From Clostridium ljungdahlii DSM 13528 (GTDB lineage Bacteria; Bacillota; Clostridia; Clostridiales; Clostridiaceae), in contig NC_014328.1 in assembly GCF_000143685.1 (NCBI RefSeq), forward strand, positions 2,976,001 through 3,040,000: DNA of 64,000 nucleotides, read 5' to 3'. This document shows positions 17,362 to 26,353 of the stretch, piece by piece (the first letter of the stretch is position 1; each line of letters opens with the position of its first letter). The notes below the pieces were generated by a model. The model did not search any database and had not been told where the DNA came from. It was given only the letters and a program-made list of their open reading frames with translations. Made by a program: the position numbers and the translations under genes.

Positions 17362-17766
17362 ACTTATATCGATTCCTTTCTTAAGACAGCGAATATCATG
17401 AATGAAAACATTTCTTTTAATCCTTACCTCAATATATATACTCAATAATTTGCCATTGTAATTTAATTCATATAAAAATTGTACCATATTTTTTGTCATT
17501 CATGCTGATACACTCCTTTTATATTTTTAAATTTGTGTATAATATTATAATATCCAAATCACAAAAAATTGATGAACAATAAATTACTCTTACGTCACAA
17601 GATAAGAAAATTACGTACTAAATTATACATTAATCATTACTTATGATATGCTTTATCTACTTGTTTTTACCATATAAGTAGCAAGTGATAATCCCGCTTA
17701 CTTCCTTGCTTATTATACTCACTTTATTAAAACTAAATAGTTATATAGATACAATATTTATTGATG

Positions 17767-19128
17767 CTAGTTTGCTACTACTTGATTCTTCTTTAGTTTA
17801 TTATTAAAAATAATATATAGTATTACTCCAGTTAAAAAGGTAATTATTTCTGTAATGGTCATAGACCATATAACACCATGCAATCCAAAGAAATTATTCA
17901 ATACTATTATCACAGGAATAAAAAGAATTCCTTGTGTAATTGACATAATTGTTGATGGTGTTCCTTGACCTGATGCCTGAAAAATTCCTATAAACAATGT
18001 TGTAAATCCATTGAAGAATGCGGAAATAAGCATGGCAGCCATGATATAAACTCCAACACTTAATACTGCTGCATCATTAGAAAACAGATGAATAATTACA
18101 TTTCTAAAAATATAGACTAAAGTAACAACCCCGCCTGATAATCCCAAAATCCATAAAGCTGATTGTTTTATACTGTCTTTTAATCTCTTAAAGTTTTCAT
18201 TAGAAAAATTATATGCAATCAAAGGAATAATTCCTAGCGCCAGCCCCATTGCAATAAATTCTGGTACTTGTACAATTCTCAAAGCAATCCCAAAACTAGC
18301 TACTACACTTTCTCCATATCTAATTGAATAATTATTCAAAAGAAGAGTTGTAATAATTAAAAAACCAGCTAGCAACAATTCAGAAACCCCAATTTTATAT
18401 ATCTCTATTTTATCTTTAAGAGAAATATTAAAATTCTTAATAAATCCTTTTAAATTCTCACTTTTTGTTTCCAAGTAGTAAACATAGTAAATAGATGAAG
18501 CTATATTAGCTAAAATCATTGATAATGCTACCCCTACAACATTAAATTTAAATAATAGTATAAATAATGGGTCAAAGATAAGACTAAAAATTGTACTTAC
18601 AACCATTCCAAGCATTGATTCTTTTGATGCTCCTTCTGCTCTCACGACTTGCTCCAATGCAAAGTTCATTACAATTGCAAAACCACCAATAAACATAGTT
18701 AAAGAATAACTTTTTGTATAATTAATAATAGCAGAAGTATCTGCTCCCATAATCTTAACAATAGGAGTAAGTGCTATTGTTAAGATTATTCCAAGCAAAA
18801 TTCCTATGATAATACTACTATAAAAAGTATATCCTGCTATCTTCTTAGCTTTCTCTATATTTTGTTTTGCAACAAGACGAGTTATAAATGTTCCCCCTCC
18901 AGCTCCTAACATATTTCCAAAAGCCATCAATATAGTGAAGATTGGTAGTCCTAAAGTAACGGCAGTTAACATATCTGTATTGTTTAATAGTCCAATAAAA
19001 AAAGCATTAATAACGTTATATATTGTACCTACTGACATACCAATCATCATAGGAATAGATAAATGTGCAATTGCCTTAGTAATTGGTGCATTTTCTAAAT
19101 AATATTCGTTTGACAATTTTTGTTTCAT
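17767..19128 (-). CDS. MATE family efflux transporter
   Basis: 453 residues with twelve predicted membrane helices in two homologous halves, e.g. AHLSIPMMIGMSVGTIYNVI in helix 1 and VASFGIALRIVQVPEFIAMG in helix 7, typical of the NorM/MepA group that exports cationic drugs in exchange for Na+ or H+. GGAGG lies 8 bp before ATG 19128, which is a better start than the GTG at 19143 inside that site. A MarR gene is immediately upstream, and MarR-type palindromes precede both. Confidence 0.9.
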   Translation of the reverse strand: MKQKLSNEYYLENAPITKAIAHLSIPMMIGMSVGTIYNVINAFFIGLLNNTDMLTAVTLGLPIFTILMAFGNMLGAGGGTFITRLVAKQNIEKAKKIAGYTFYSSIIIGILLGIILTIALTPIVKIMGADTSAIINYTKSYSLTMFIGGFAIVMNFALEQVVRAEGASKESMLGMVVSTIFSLIFDPLFILLFKFNVVGVALSMILANIASSIYYVYYLETKSENLKGFIKNFNISLKDKIEIYKIGVSELLLAGFLIITTLLLNNYSIRYGESVVASFGIALRIVQVPEFIAMGLALGIIPLIAYNFSNENFKRLKDSIKQSALWILGLSGGVVTLVYIFRNVIIHLFSNDAAVLSVGVYIMAAMLISAFFNGFTTLFIGIFQASGQGTPSTIMSITQGILFIPVIIVLNNFFGLHGVIWSMTITEIITFLTGVILYIIFNNKLKKNQVVAN

Positions 19129-19168
19129 AATTTCATCCTCCACAATAAGTATTCTTAGAATTCATATT

Positions 19169-19182
19169 CTTAGAATTCTAAG
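19169..19182. promoter_or_regulatory. MarR operator upstream of MATE gene
   Basis: CTTAGAATTCTAAG is a perfect 14 bp palindrome; a second half CTTAGAATTC lies at 19154-19163. The same core occurs upstream of the marR gene at 19672 and 19702. Confidence 0.65.
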
Positions 19183-19212
19183 TTTTTAGGTATAAGTTAT
19201 TATATTAATAAC

Positions 19213-19650
19213 TTATAAATTTCTATCTACTTTCAATAGCAAAGCTAACAACGTCTCTTTTTCTTGTTCCGTCAAGCTTGCAATAATATTTTCCTCTGTC
19301 TCAACCACTGATTTATTAAAATCTTCTATTAATTCGGCACCTTTAGGCAATACGTATATATATTTTTGTCTCTCATTCTCTTTAGGAATTCTTCTTTCTA
19401 TATATCCTTTTTTCTCTAACCCTTGAAGCATACTTGTAATGCTTGCTTCTGTACGTTGAAATGCTCGTGCCAAGTCTTTTTGAATAATACCACTGTCCTG
19501 ATGTTCATAAATATAACCTATCATGCGTCCTTGTTGAGAATTTAATCCTAACTTTTTTACTTTTTCATCAGAACTGAGTTTCATTTTTATCGCAATACTT
19601 CTTATTAATTGTAAATATGGTGTTTGTATAGAGTATCTAGAATTAGTCAT
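19213..19650 (-). CDS. MarR family transcriptional regulator
   Basis: 145 residues with the MarR winged helix: GLNSQQGRMIGYIYEHQ, QKDLARAFQRTEASITSMLQ (recognition helix) and GLEKKGYIERRIPKENERQK (wing with the conserved D/E-R pair region). Terminal helices would form the dimer. Its own promoter carries two TTAGAA-TCTAA palindromes and the next gene, a MATE pump, carries another, so it is very likely an autorepressor that also represses the pump until a drug-like ligand binds. Confidence 0.9.
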   Translation of the reverse strand: MTNSRYSIQTPYLQLIRSIAIKMKLSSDEKVKKLGLNSQQGRMIGYIYEHQDSGIIQKDLARAFQRTEASITSMLQGLEKKGYIERRIPKENERQKYIYVLPKGAELIEDFNKSVVETEENIIASLTEQEKETLLALLLKVDRNL

Positions 19651-19671
19651 TTAAATTCCTCCTAAATTATA

Positions 19672-19713
19672 TTAGAACTCTAACTATTTATAGTTTAACA
19701 ATTAGAATTCTAA
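19672..19713. promoter_or_regulatory. Two MarR operators upstream of marR
   Basis: TTAGAACTCTAA (19672-19683) and TTAGAATTCTAA (19702-19713; perfect palindrome) share the sequence found upstream of the MATE gene. Their centres are 30 bp apart, about three helical turns. Confidence 0.65.
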
Positions 19714-19723
19714 GTGTCAATAT

Positions 19724-20023
19724 TTATTTTATATTTATAATATTTATTTCATTAATTATATAAAAATTTTTATATTTATAGGATTTGTCATCAACTTTCT
19801 TAATATAAACAAAATAGGAAGGCGAACCTATAAATAGAATATCGTGTTCCCCAATGGTTTCCTGTAAAAAGTTTCGTTTATTATTTGTAGAAAAGTATTT
19901 TTCATTTCCAGTAATGTTAACTAATTGCACGCTAATATTATTCTGTTCTAGTGCAGCTTTTATTAGTTCACTTACATGATTTGTATTACCTAATGGACTA
20001 AATTCAATAATTGATGCTTTCAT
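19724..20023 (-). pseudogene. Truncated NADPH-dependent FMN reductase/flavodoxin-like protein
   Basis: From ATG 20023 (GGAGAA upstream) the first ~75 residues resemble the flavodoxin-like domain: KASIIEFSPLGNTNHVSELI, then HDILFIGSPSYFVY. After that the family would continue for another 80 or more residues, but here the frame degenerates into an N/I/K-rich tail (NFYIINEINIINIK) and stops. The gene is therefore 3'-truncated. A TetR remnant lies immediately upstream on the same strand, as expected for an inactivated regulator/reductase pair. Confidence 0.65.
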
Positions 20024-20092
20024 AGTAAAATTCTCCAATTATTATTTTTTTATTACACAAAAAATAGTTTGCGAAAGTTGCTGTGGATAACT

Positions 20093-20317
20093 TCACCAAG
20101 GCAATTTTGCTTTTTTAATAAAGTATTCATAAAATTCGTCAACTACTCCAGTAAAAATGACTTCCCTGTTTTCATAGTATAGATATAAATTACTAACACT
20201 TATACCTACTGCTTTGGCAATACTACGCGTAGTGGTATCTTTAAAGCCTTTTTCATAAAATATGTTTTAAGCAGCTTTTAATATCTTATCTCTAATTTTT
20301 TCTTTTAAAACTTGCAT
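20093..20317 (-). pseudogene. TetR family regulator remnant
   Basis: Reading from ATG 20317 gives MQVLKEKIRDKILKAA, an in-frame TAA, then NIFYEKGFKDTTTRSIAKAV and GISVSNLYLYYENREVIFTG, which is a clear TetR helix-turn-helix. The frame ends at 20093 after only 75 codons, without the ligand-binding domain. So there is both a nonsense codon in helix 1 and a 3' truncation. It probably once regulated the adjacent truncated flavodoxin gene. Confidence 0.7.
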
Positions 20318-20410
20318 AATAATAGAAAACTTATTGTTATGTCAAGCAAAACTTTATTTATGTAGCAACATATATCTTAGTATGCTTTTTAAGTCTTATC
20401 GAGTAGAAAC

Positions 20411-20526
20411 CTTTCGGAAGCAATTCAAAACATCCTCAAAAATTACATAGAAAGTGACGAATCTCTCACCTGAAAGTCACAGAGATGTAAGTTGAAGGTT
20501 TTATTATATAGGTAAAACATGAAAAA
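20411..20526 (+). repeat. Duplicated kinase 3' scar plus promoter region (copy 1)
   Basis: Bases 20411-20456 match 26042-26087, inside the downstream histidine kinase gene (encoding SEAIQNIIKNCMES there). Bases 20451-20526 match 26347-26420, the kinase's last codons and the promoter of the second ABC operon. The join falls at AAAGTG, which is present at both source sites, so an internal ~265 bp deletion across a 6 bp direct repeat explains the structure. The shared promoter segment contains TCTCACCT, AAAGTCACA, GATGTAAGTTGA and TATTATATAGGTAAAACATG. Confidence 0.8.
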
Positions 20527-20543
20527 GGGGTGTAACAGCATTT

Positions 20544-21422
20544 ATGAAAATTAGTATCAAAAATGTGAGTATGACATACAAAACAGGGAAAAAGGCACTA
20601 AACGACATTAGTTTGGAGATGAAGAGTCCAAATTTTATAGGCCTTTTGGGTCCTAATGGTGCTGGGAAAAGTACCTTTATGAAACTATTGATATCGAAGA
20701 TAATACCGACGGCCGGCGAAATAATTGTTGATGGTAGACCAATCCAAAAATACGAAAAAGAACTCAGAAATCAGCTTGGGTATTTGCCGCAAAGTTTTGG
20801 TTTATATGATGAATTAACAGTTTATGAGTTTTTGGATTACATGTGTGCATTAAAAGAAATTAAAAACAACGTGAAAGGTATTATTGGGCAAGCTATTGAA
20901 AGGACTGATTTGCAAGAAAAAAGAAATTTCAAAATTAAAACTCTTTCAGGGGGTCAGAGGCAGCGTGTTGGTATAGCACAAGTATTACTTGGAAATCCTG
21001 AACTTATAATTTTAGATGAACCTACAGTTGGACTTGATCCAGAAGAAAGAATTAATTTCAGAAATGTATTTTCACAGACTGCAAATGACAAGATAGTGTT
21101 ACTTTCTACTCACATCATCGATGATATACAAGCCATTTGCAATAGAATTATAATCATTAATAACGGTACGATTTTATTTGATGGAACTTCGCCGGATTTA
21201 ATAAAAGCTGTACACGGACATGTTGGTTTTGTTGAGGAAAAAGATAACGAGACTTTAGAAAAAAGAATTGGAGGTAAGTACAAAATCACATCTAAGTTGT
21301 TTACTGGTAATGGCATCTCCTGTCGTGTTATCGGCAAAGAAATAGAAAGCTCTATTCCACTTATCGAGCCTACCCTTGAAGATGCGTATACATACGTCAT
21401 ACACAATGGGGGTGTTCATTAA
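20544..21422 (+). CDS. ABC transporter ATP-binding protein
   Basis: 292 residues with Walker A LGPNGAGKSTFMK, Q-loop YLPQSFGLYDELT, signature LSGGQRQRVGIAQ, Walker B LIILDEPTVGLDP and H-loop STHIIDDIQ. A ~80-residue C-terminal extension follows. AAAGGGGTG lies 11 bp before ATG 20544. The stop directly abuts the permease-peptidase gene, and a second permease follows, so the three form one transporter. Its promoter is a copy of the one that drives the ABC/FtsX pair at 26.4 kb, so both are probably controlled by the same two-component system. Confidence 0.9.
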   Translation: MKISIKNVSMTYKTGKKALNDISLEMKSPNFIGLLGPNGAGKSTFMKLLISKIIPTAGEIIVDGRPIQKYEKELRNQLGYLPQSFGLYDELTVYEFLDYMCALKEIKNNVKGIIGQAIERTDLQEKRNFKIKTLSGGQRQRVGIAQVLLGNPELIILDEPTVGLDPEERINFRNVFSQTANDKIVLLSTHIIDDIQAICNRIIIINNGTILFDGTSPDLIKAVHGHVGFVEEKDNETLEKRIGGKYKITSKLFTGNGISCRVIGKEIESSIPLIEPTLEDAYTYVIHNGGVH

Positions 21423-23657
21423 ATGAGAAATACATTTTTTACCTATGAAACAAAGCGAATTCTGAAGTCAAAGTTTACTCAAATAATAATCTTGCTAACG
21501 TCAGTTTTTCCTTTGATTGGTGTACTACTTTCAACCTACATTAGCGAAGATATTAGCAGTATGATGCTTGGAATAAATAGCTCTACTCTTTTATCTCAAA
21601 CTATACTTTTTCCTGCAAAGGTAGGAGCAGTAATTGGAGCTTTTGCGTTTACGGCACTAACAGTTTTTGAGTTTGACAAAATACTTAGGTTTAGAGTCAA
21701 TTATATAATTGAGCCAATATCAAGTTCTATAAAGATAAATTTAACCAAAATTGCAGGCTTAATGTGTGCCGGTCTTATTTCAACAGTGGGTTCAATGATA
21801 ATTATGATTCCTCACTATATATTTAACGTGGGCAGTCTAACCGATTTTAGTTATTTCCTGCTCAGTTACACCTTAATAATTTTTGGCTCCATTGTGCTAA
21901 CAATTCTTATGACCGCAGGATTTTATCTTATATTTAGGAACGTTAATATAACCTGCATTATTATGCTTTTAGCGGTGCTTTTTAGTTTTTTAACAGGAAA
22001 TATCAATTATCAATATATGTGGGTTCAGACAGGTGCTAGTGGACTTTCCGAAAATTTCGGAAGCGGGAATATCGTTTTGGGAATGCTCTGGAATAGGCTC
22101 TTTGGGTTATCGGTAGCTATGTCCATATTTTTATTCGGTATGTTGTGCCATAGATGTTATGAAAAAGGATTATTTAAATCTATCTTTAAAAACTGTAAAA
22201 AATATAAGCTCATACCAATTTGCTTTTTGGTTTCTCTTTTTGGAGCATTTTTTGTTTTTCAAAATGAACCGATTTTCAAATCAATTTCGCTTACGGATGT
22301 GGTGTCAGTATTGATTAATGGTAAAAAAGAAACGCCTGTAAACACTAATGTTATAGGAACTTCAAATATGTTTGTAGATCTTAAGATAGAAAAAGATAAA
22401 AATTGTGCTAGTGGAGCTTATTGTGAGGAGCTGCAAAACGGAACTGATAAGCCTCAAAATGTATATTTTGAATTAGCAGATGGTTATCAGATTAGTGAAA
22501 TCAAGTTAGGCAACAAAGACATAAGTTGTATACAGGTTTCGCCCAAGGTTTTGAGCAGTGCAAAACTTAACAACGTTTTTGAAATAAGCATTCCAAGAAA
22601 CACTAAAACTAAATTAAGCATAAGATACTCAGGTACACCGAAAGCCAAAAGTACAACTAAAGATTTTTCCCAAGGAATAAGCAAAAATTATGTAAGGTTA
22701 AATGGCACCACGGACATTGCTCCTGTTGTTTGTGTTGAACAAAAGGATAGGATTATTGAAGGAACAATAAAAATGGATTCAAAGTTTACAGTCATAACTC
22801 AGGGAGAAAAAAATCGCAAAATTTCTGAGCAGGATGGTTTTACTACTTGGAGTTTTTCTTGGGATAAACTAAGTGACCTATCTTTGACAGCTGGACGATA
22901 TGGAATATTTGAAAGAAAAGCACAGGGCACAAATGTGGAGTTTTTCTATCCATTGGCTGCGAGAAAAGAATTTGAATCCAGAGGAAATGACACACTTGAT
23001 ATATTCTCATTCTTTTCAGAAAAATTTGGATCACTAGGCAAAGATAGTCTTAAAGTAGTCGTAACATCAGGAGTACAAGGCGGAGGTGGATTTCAAAACG
23101 GAAATATTTCTTATGTTTCCGAAGATTGTTTAAAGAAAAAATCCAACGTGGAATCATCCACAGCATCTTCTTCTGACACCTTTGCTTTGCTCACGCATGA
23201 AATTGCTCATCAATGGTGGGGCACTGGGATAGATGTATCTAACCCAAACAGCCTTAATCAAATAGATAAAAATCACGATGAATGGTCAAGTGAAGCTTTT
23301 GCGGATTTTAGCACTTATTTATTCTTGAAAAACAAATTTGGAAAAGACTATGCAGAAAATTTATTGGTGAAAAAGTGGAAAGAAGGAGCAAATAAATTGA
23401 ATCGAAACTTTTATCAAAGAAATCCTGAATACATGAACAAACTATCAATATTTCCAAAGTATTTCGTTACATTAATTTTAAAGGATGATAAAATGTATCA
23501 TTTGGCACCACTTGAAATTTACAATGTTTATAATAACATTGGTGAAGAAAATTATTTTAATTCCATGAAAGTTATTTACCAAGAATATTATGGTAAAAAA
23601 GATAAAAAACTATCTTTTTCTGAGTTTTTAAATATTACTGGTGCTAAAAGGAGGTAG
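21423..23657 (+). CDS. ABC-2 permease fused to M1-like zinc metallopeptidase
   Basis: 744 residues. Residues ~1-265 hold about six membrane helices (e.g. FTQIIILLTSVFPLIGVLLS, YKLIPICFLVSLFGAFFVF). The remaining ~470 residues are a soluble region, presumably extracytoplasmic: a beta-rich part, then a gluzincin domain with HEIAHQWWG (H592, E593, H596) and the downstream zinc ligand E624 in DEWSSEAFADF. The H-to-E spacing is 27 residues, longer than the 18 usual in M1 aminopeptidases, but the W-x-x-E-A-F-A context is retained. The gene sits between an ATPase and another permease. The fusion suggests peptide cleavage coupled to transport; the substrate is unknown. Confidence 0.85.
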   Translation: MRNTFFTYETKRILKSKFTQIIILLTSVFPLIGVLLSTYISEDISSMMLGINSSTLLSQTILFPAKVGAVIGAFAFTALTVFEFDKILRFRVNYIIEPISSSIKINLTKIAGLMCAGLISTVGSMIIMIPHYIFNVGSLTDFSYFLLSYTLIIFGSIVLTILMTAGFYLIFRNVNITCIIMLLAVLFSFLTGNINYQYMWVQTGASGLSENFGSGNIVLGMLWNRLFGLSVAMSIFLFGMLCHRCYEKGLFKSIFKNCKKYKLIPICFLVSLFGAFFVFQNEPIFKSISLTDVVSVLINGKKETPVNTNVIGTSNMFVDLKIEKDKNCASGAYCEELQNGTDKPQNVYFELADGYQISEIKLGNKDISCIQVSPKVLSSAKLNNVFEISIPRNTKTKLSIRYSGTPKAKSTTKDFSQGISKNYVRLNGTTDIAPVVCVEQKDRIIEGTIKMDSKFTVITQGEKNRKISEQDGFTTWSFSWDKLSDLSLTAGRYGIFERKAQGTNVEFFYPLAARKEFESRGNDTLDIFSFFSEKFGSLGKDSLKVVVTSGVQGGGGFQNGNISYVSEDCLKKKSNVESSTASSSDTFALLTHEIAHQWWGTGIDVSNPNSLNQIDKNHDEWSSEAFADFSTYLFLKNKFGKDYAENLLVKKWKEGANKLNRNFYQRNPEYMNKLSIFPKYFVTLILKDDKMYHLAPLEIYNVYNNIGEENYFNSMKVIYQEYYGKKDKKLSFSEFLNITGAKRR

Positions 23658-23663
23658 TGGTCA

Positions 23664-24398
23664 ATGGATACAAAAATTCTTAAATACGAACTAAAGAGAA
23701 TAATTTTTTCAAGGATATTTGTAATAACTTTCATAATTGCACTTTTCTTTTCGGTGATTGACCTCTATACAGAAATAATACAAGTTGTTTCTGGTACAGC
23801 ACCTTTTTCAAAATGGAGTTATTGCAAGTTTTTGTGTGACATAAATACAATTATGTTATTAATTTTAATGCTTTCTTGTACAGGACTTTTTTCTAGAAAT
23901 GAACAAAGAGTAAGAGAAATTACTTCATGTACGTCTTTACCAAAGAAAAAATATTTGGCTACAAAAAGTTTAGCTCTGTCTATTTCTTACTTAATTATTG
24001 CCATATGCTGCATTTTCATAAGTTTTGTGTTTTACAAGACAACATTTAATTTTGCAGGTTTTCAAAATTTTTTATTACCAATGTTAATAATATTACTTCC
24101 TACTTTTGTGTTTGTTCTTGGAACCAGTATGTTCTTGGGCAGCAAAAGCCAAACCTTGCTTTATGCTTGGATTCCAATTGTTTTGATTTTGTCACTTATA
24201 AGTTTTAACAGCGCACCTTTTATTGATATTTTCGCCAAAGGGTATGTGACTTATATGCCTACAGTTATATCTGTTGATAGTCTCGGAGAACCTATTTTTA
24301 GTTTGCATTTGAATTTTATAATGAGTAGACTTATATTTACTCTAGTAGGAATGGTTTTATATGCGGCTTCATTTAAGAAGCTTTCTGGAAAAGCTTAA
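23664..24398 (+). CDS. ABC-2 type permease
   Basis: 244 residues with six membrane helices and a cytoplasmic loop (SRNEQRVREITSCTSLPKKK) typical of ABC-2 permeases. AGGAGGT overlaps the end of the preceding gene and the spacing is 6 bp, so it is co-translated with the permease-peptidase. It probably forms the second half of a heterodimeric transporter with it. Confidence 0.85.
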   Translation: MDTKILKYELKRIIFSRIFVITFIIALFFSVIDLYTEIIQVVSGTAPFSKWSYCKFLCDINTIMLLILMLSCTGLFSRNEQRVREITSCTSLPKKKYLATKSLALSISYLIIAICCIFISFVFYKTTFNFAGFQNFLLPMLIILLPTFVFVLGTSMFLGSKSQTLLYAWIPIVLILSLISFNSAPFIDIFAKGYVTYMPTVISVDSLGEPIFSLHLNFIMSRLIFTLVGMVLYAASFKKLSGKA

Positions 24399-24452
24399 AA
24401 AGTTAGTATGTATGCAACCAAAATAGTTTTAATGTCATTTATACTCAGCTTG

Positions 24453-24476
24453 TATATTTCCGTTAAAGGAAATATA
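24453..24476. promoter_or_regulatory. Inverted repeat upstream of HTH/two-component genes
   Basis: TATATTTCC (24453-24461) and GGAAATATA (24468-24476) are perfect 9 bp inverted copies with a 6 bp loop, 10 bp before the ribosome site of the HTH gene. It may end the upstream operon or act as an operator for the downstream one. Confidence 0.5.
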
Positions 24477-24499
24477 ATAAAATTATGGAGGTGCTATAC

Positions 24500-24694
24500 G
24501 TGGATTATATAACAACAAAAGAAGCAGCTAAAGATTGGGGAATCACAGACAGAATGGTAGTGTACTATTGCTCTGCTGGACGGATTAAGGGAGCTGAAAA
24601 AATGGGAAATACATGGCTTGTTCCTGCTCACGCTGAAAAACCGGCTGACGGACGATATAGGAGCAGTAAAGCAAAGGATGGTGAAAATAAATGA
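24500..24694 (+). CDS. Small helix-turn-helix DNA-binding protein
   Basis: From GTG 24500 (GGAGGTG 8 bp upstream) the product is 64 residues: DYITTKEAAKDWGITDRMVV is an excisionase/MerR-like helix-turn-helix, followed by a wing (AGRIKGAEKMGNTWLVPAHA) and a basic tail. Its stop overlaps the response regulator start (ATGA), so it is translationally coupled to the two-component system. Such small HTH genes often head mobile resistance modules. Base composition from here to 29.7 kb is clearly richer in G+C than the window average. Confidence 0.75.
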   Translation: MDYITTKEAAKDWGITDRMVVYYCSAGRIKGAEKMGNTWLVPAHAEKPADGRYRSSKAKDGENK

Positions 24695-25377
24695 AGCAGA
24701 TATTTTTGGTTGAGGACGATAAGGAAATTGCTAAAAACCTTGTGCTTTTGCTCCGCTCGGAGGGATTTACAGTCACTCACGCACCTACGCGTAGTGATGC
24801 CCTTGCCATGCTTGCTGGGAATAAATTTGACCTAGCACTTATAGATATTTCTTTGCCTGACGGAAATGGCTTTACGGTTTGCACGGAAATCAAAGAAATA
24901 CAGGATGTTCCCGTTATCTTTCTAACTGCTTCTGGTGATGAGGCGAGTGTTGTTACCGGGCTAAACATGGGTGCCGACGACTATATTACCAAGCCTTTTC
25001 GTCCGCGTGAACTGATTGCACGAATCAGAACTGCCCTGCGAAAAAGCGGACGTTCTCCATCGGCTTTTGAAGTCTGTGGGCTTCATATCGATATGGCAAG
25101 TGGCGTCGTGAAAAAGGACGACAGCGAAGTTTTTCTTTCAGCCTTAGAATACCGCTTACTTCTGGTGTTTATTAACAACCCCAAAAGTATTATCACGAGG
25201 GGCAGACTGCTTGACGAATTGTGGGACGCTGCGGGCGAGTTTGTCAATGACAATACATTGACCGTGTACATTAAACGCCTGCGTGAGAAGATAGAGAACA
25301 ACCCAGCAAGCCCGCAAATAATTCTGACCGTTCGCGGGACTGGATATAGATTGGGGGGCGGGTATGTTTCGGAATAG
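24691..25377 (+). CDS. OmpR-family response regulator (BceR-like)
   Basis: 228 residues. Receiver domain with acidic residues at 9-10, phospho-acceptor D52 in LALIDISLPDGNG and FLTASGDEASV; winged-helix domain with LSALEYRLLLVFINNPKS and NTLTVYIKRLREKIE. It overlaps both the HTH gene before it and the kinase after it. It likely binds the duplicated promoter segments at 20.45 and 26.35 kb. Confidence 0.92.
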   Translation: MKQIFLVEDDKEIAKNLVLLLRSEGFTVTHAPTRSDALAMLAGNKFDLALIDISLPDGNGFTVCTEIKEIQDVPVIFLTASGDEASVVTGLNMGADDYITKPFRPRELIARIRTALRKSGRSPSAFEVCGLHIDMASGVVKKDDSEVFLSALEYRLLLVFINNPKSIITRGRLLDELWDAAGEFVNDNTLTVYIKRLREKIENNPASPQIILTVRGTGYRLGGGYVSE

Positions 25378-26353
25378 AGAGTTTAGAAAGTTTGCCATTT
25401 TGTTCTCCTTAATAGCTGCCGCCGCTGTGACGCTGGGATTTGCAATTAATGCGGCAGCTGGAATTCTTGCCATTGCTTCTGCCACCGCCTTTGGAATAGC
25501 GTTTTTTGCATTTACCAAAGCTCGATATAAAAGCATTGCGCAAATTTCAGATCAAATTGATATTGTGCTTCATAATGCTGATCACCTGTATATTGGTGAA
25601 TTAGATGAGGGCGAACTTTCCATTCTGCAAAGCGAGATAACAAAAATGACGCTGCGTATTCGGGAGCAAAATGATGCACTGAAAAAAGAAAAAGAACATC
25701 TTGCTGATTCACTGGCCGACATAGCTCATCAACTCCGCACTCCTCTCACATCCGTAAACCTCATTCTATCATTGTTAGAGAATAACCCTGACGAAAATGA
25801 ACGGAAAGCATTGATACGGGAAACAAAGGAATTGTTTGTACATATGGATTGGCTACTTACTTCCCTTCTCAAATTATCCCGCCTGGACGCAGGCATTGTG
25901 GTTTTTAAAGCTGAACAGATAGATGTAAATACTTTGATAAACGCTGCGATTCACCCGTTTTTGATCCAAATGGAACTGCACGATATTGCTTTACAAATAG
26001 ACGTACCGAAAGGGATAATCATTCAGGGTGATTCTGGTTGGCTTTCGGAAGCAATTCAAAACATCATCAAAAATTGCATGGAAAGTGCAGGGGATAATGG
26101 GAAGATTGAGATTGTCTGCACGGACAACCCATTGTTTACCGAGATTATCATCCACGATAGCGGTGCAGGCTTTGAAAAAGGAGATTTACCCTGCCTGTTT
26201 GACAGGTTCTATCGTGGGAAAAACTCAAGTGCCACAGGATACGGGATTGGACTCGCTCTCTGCAAAATGATTATAACACGTCAGAGCGGAACGATTACCG
26301 CCAAAAATCACCCACAGGGCGGCGCCATGTTTGACCTTCGTTTCCCAAAGTGA
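25364..26353 (+). CDS. Intramembrane-sensing histidine kinase (BceS-like)
   Basis: 329 residues. Two membrane helices (about 10-29 and 31-50) joined by almost no extracellular loop, so it lacks a sensory domain of its own; this design usually senses through a partner ABC transporter. The transmitter has H122 in DIAHQLRTPLTSV, the N box IIKNCMESAG, and G boxes HDSGAGFEKGDLP and GYGIGLALCKMII. It overlaps the regulator gene by 14 bp. A scar of its 3' third is present at 20411-20456. Confidence 0.92.
   Translation: MFRNREFRKFAILFSLIAAAAVTLGFAINAAAGILAIASATAFGIAFFAFTKARYKSIAQISDQIDIVLHNADHLYIGELDEGELSILQSEITKMTLRIREQNDALKKEKEHLADSLADIAHQLRTPLTSVNLILSLLENNPDENERKALIRETKELFVHMDWLLTSLLKLSRLDAGIVVFKAEQIDVNTLINAAIHPFLIQMELHDIALQIDVPKGIIIQGDSGWLSEAIQNIIKNCMESAGDNGKIEIVCTDNPLFTEIIIHDSGAGFEKGDLPCLFDRFYRGKNSSATGYGIGLALCKMIITRQSGTITAKNHPQGGAMFDLRFPK

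Noticed and set aside
17362..17499. N-terminal extension of the flavodoxin-domain protein
   Set aside because: The 46 extra residues show no family feature; the flavodoxin fold starts exactly at the ATG at 17361.
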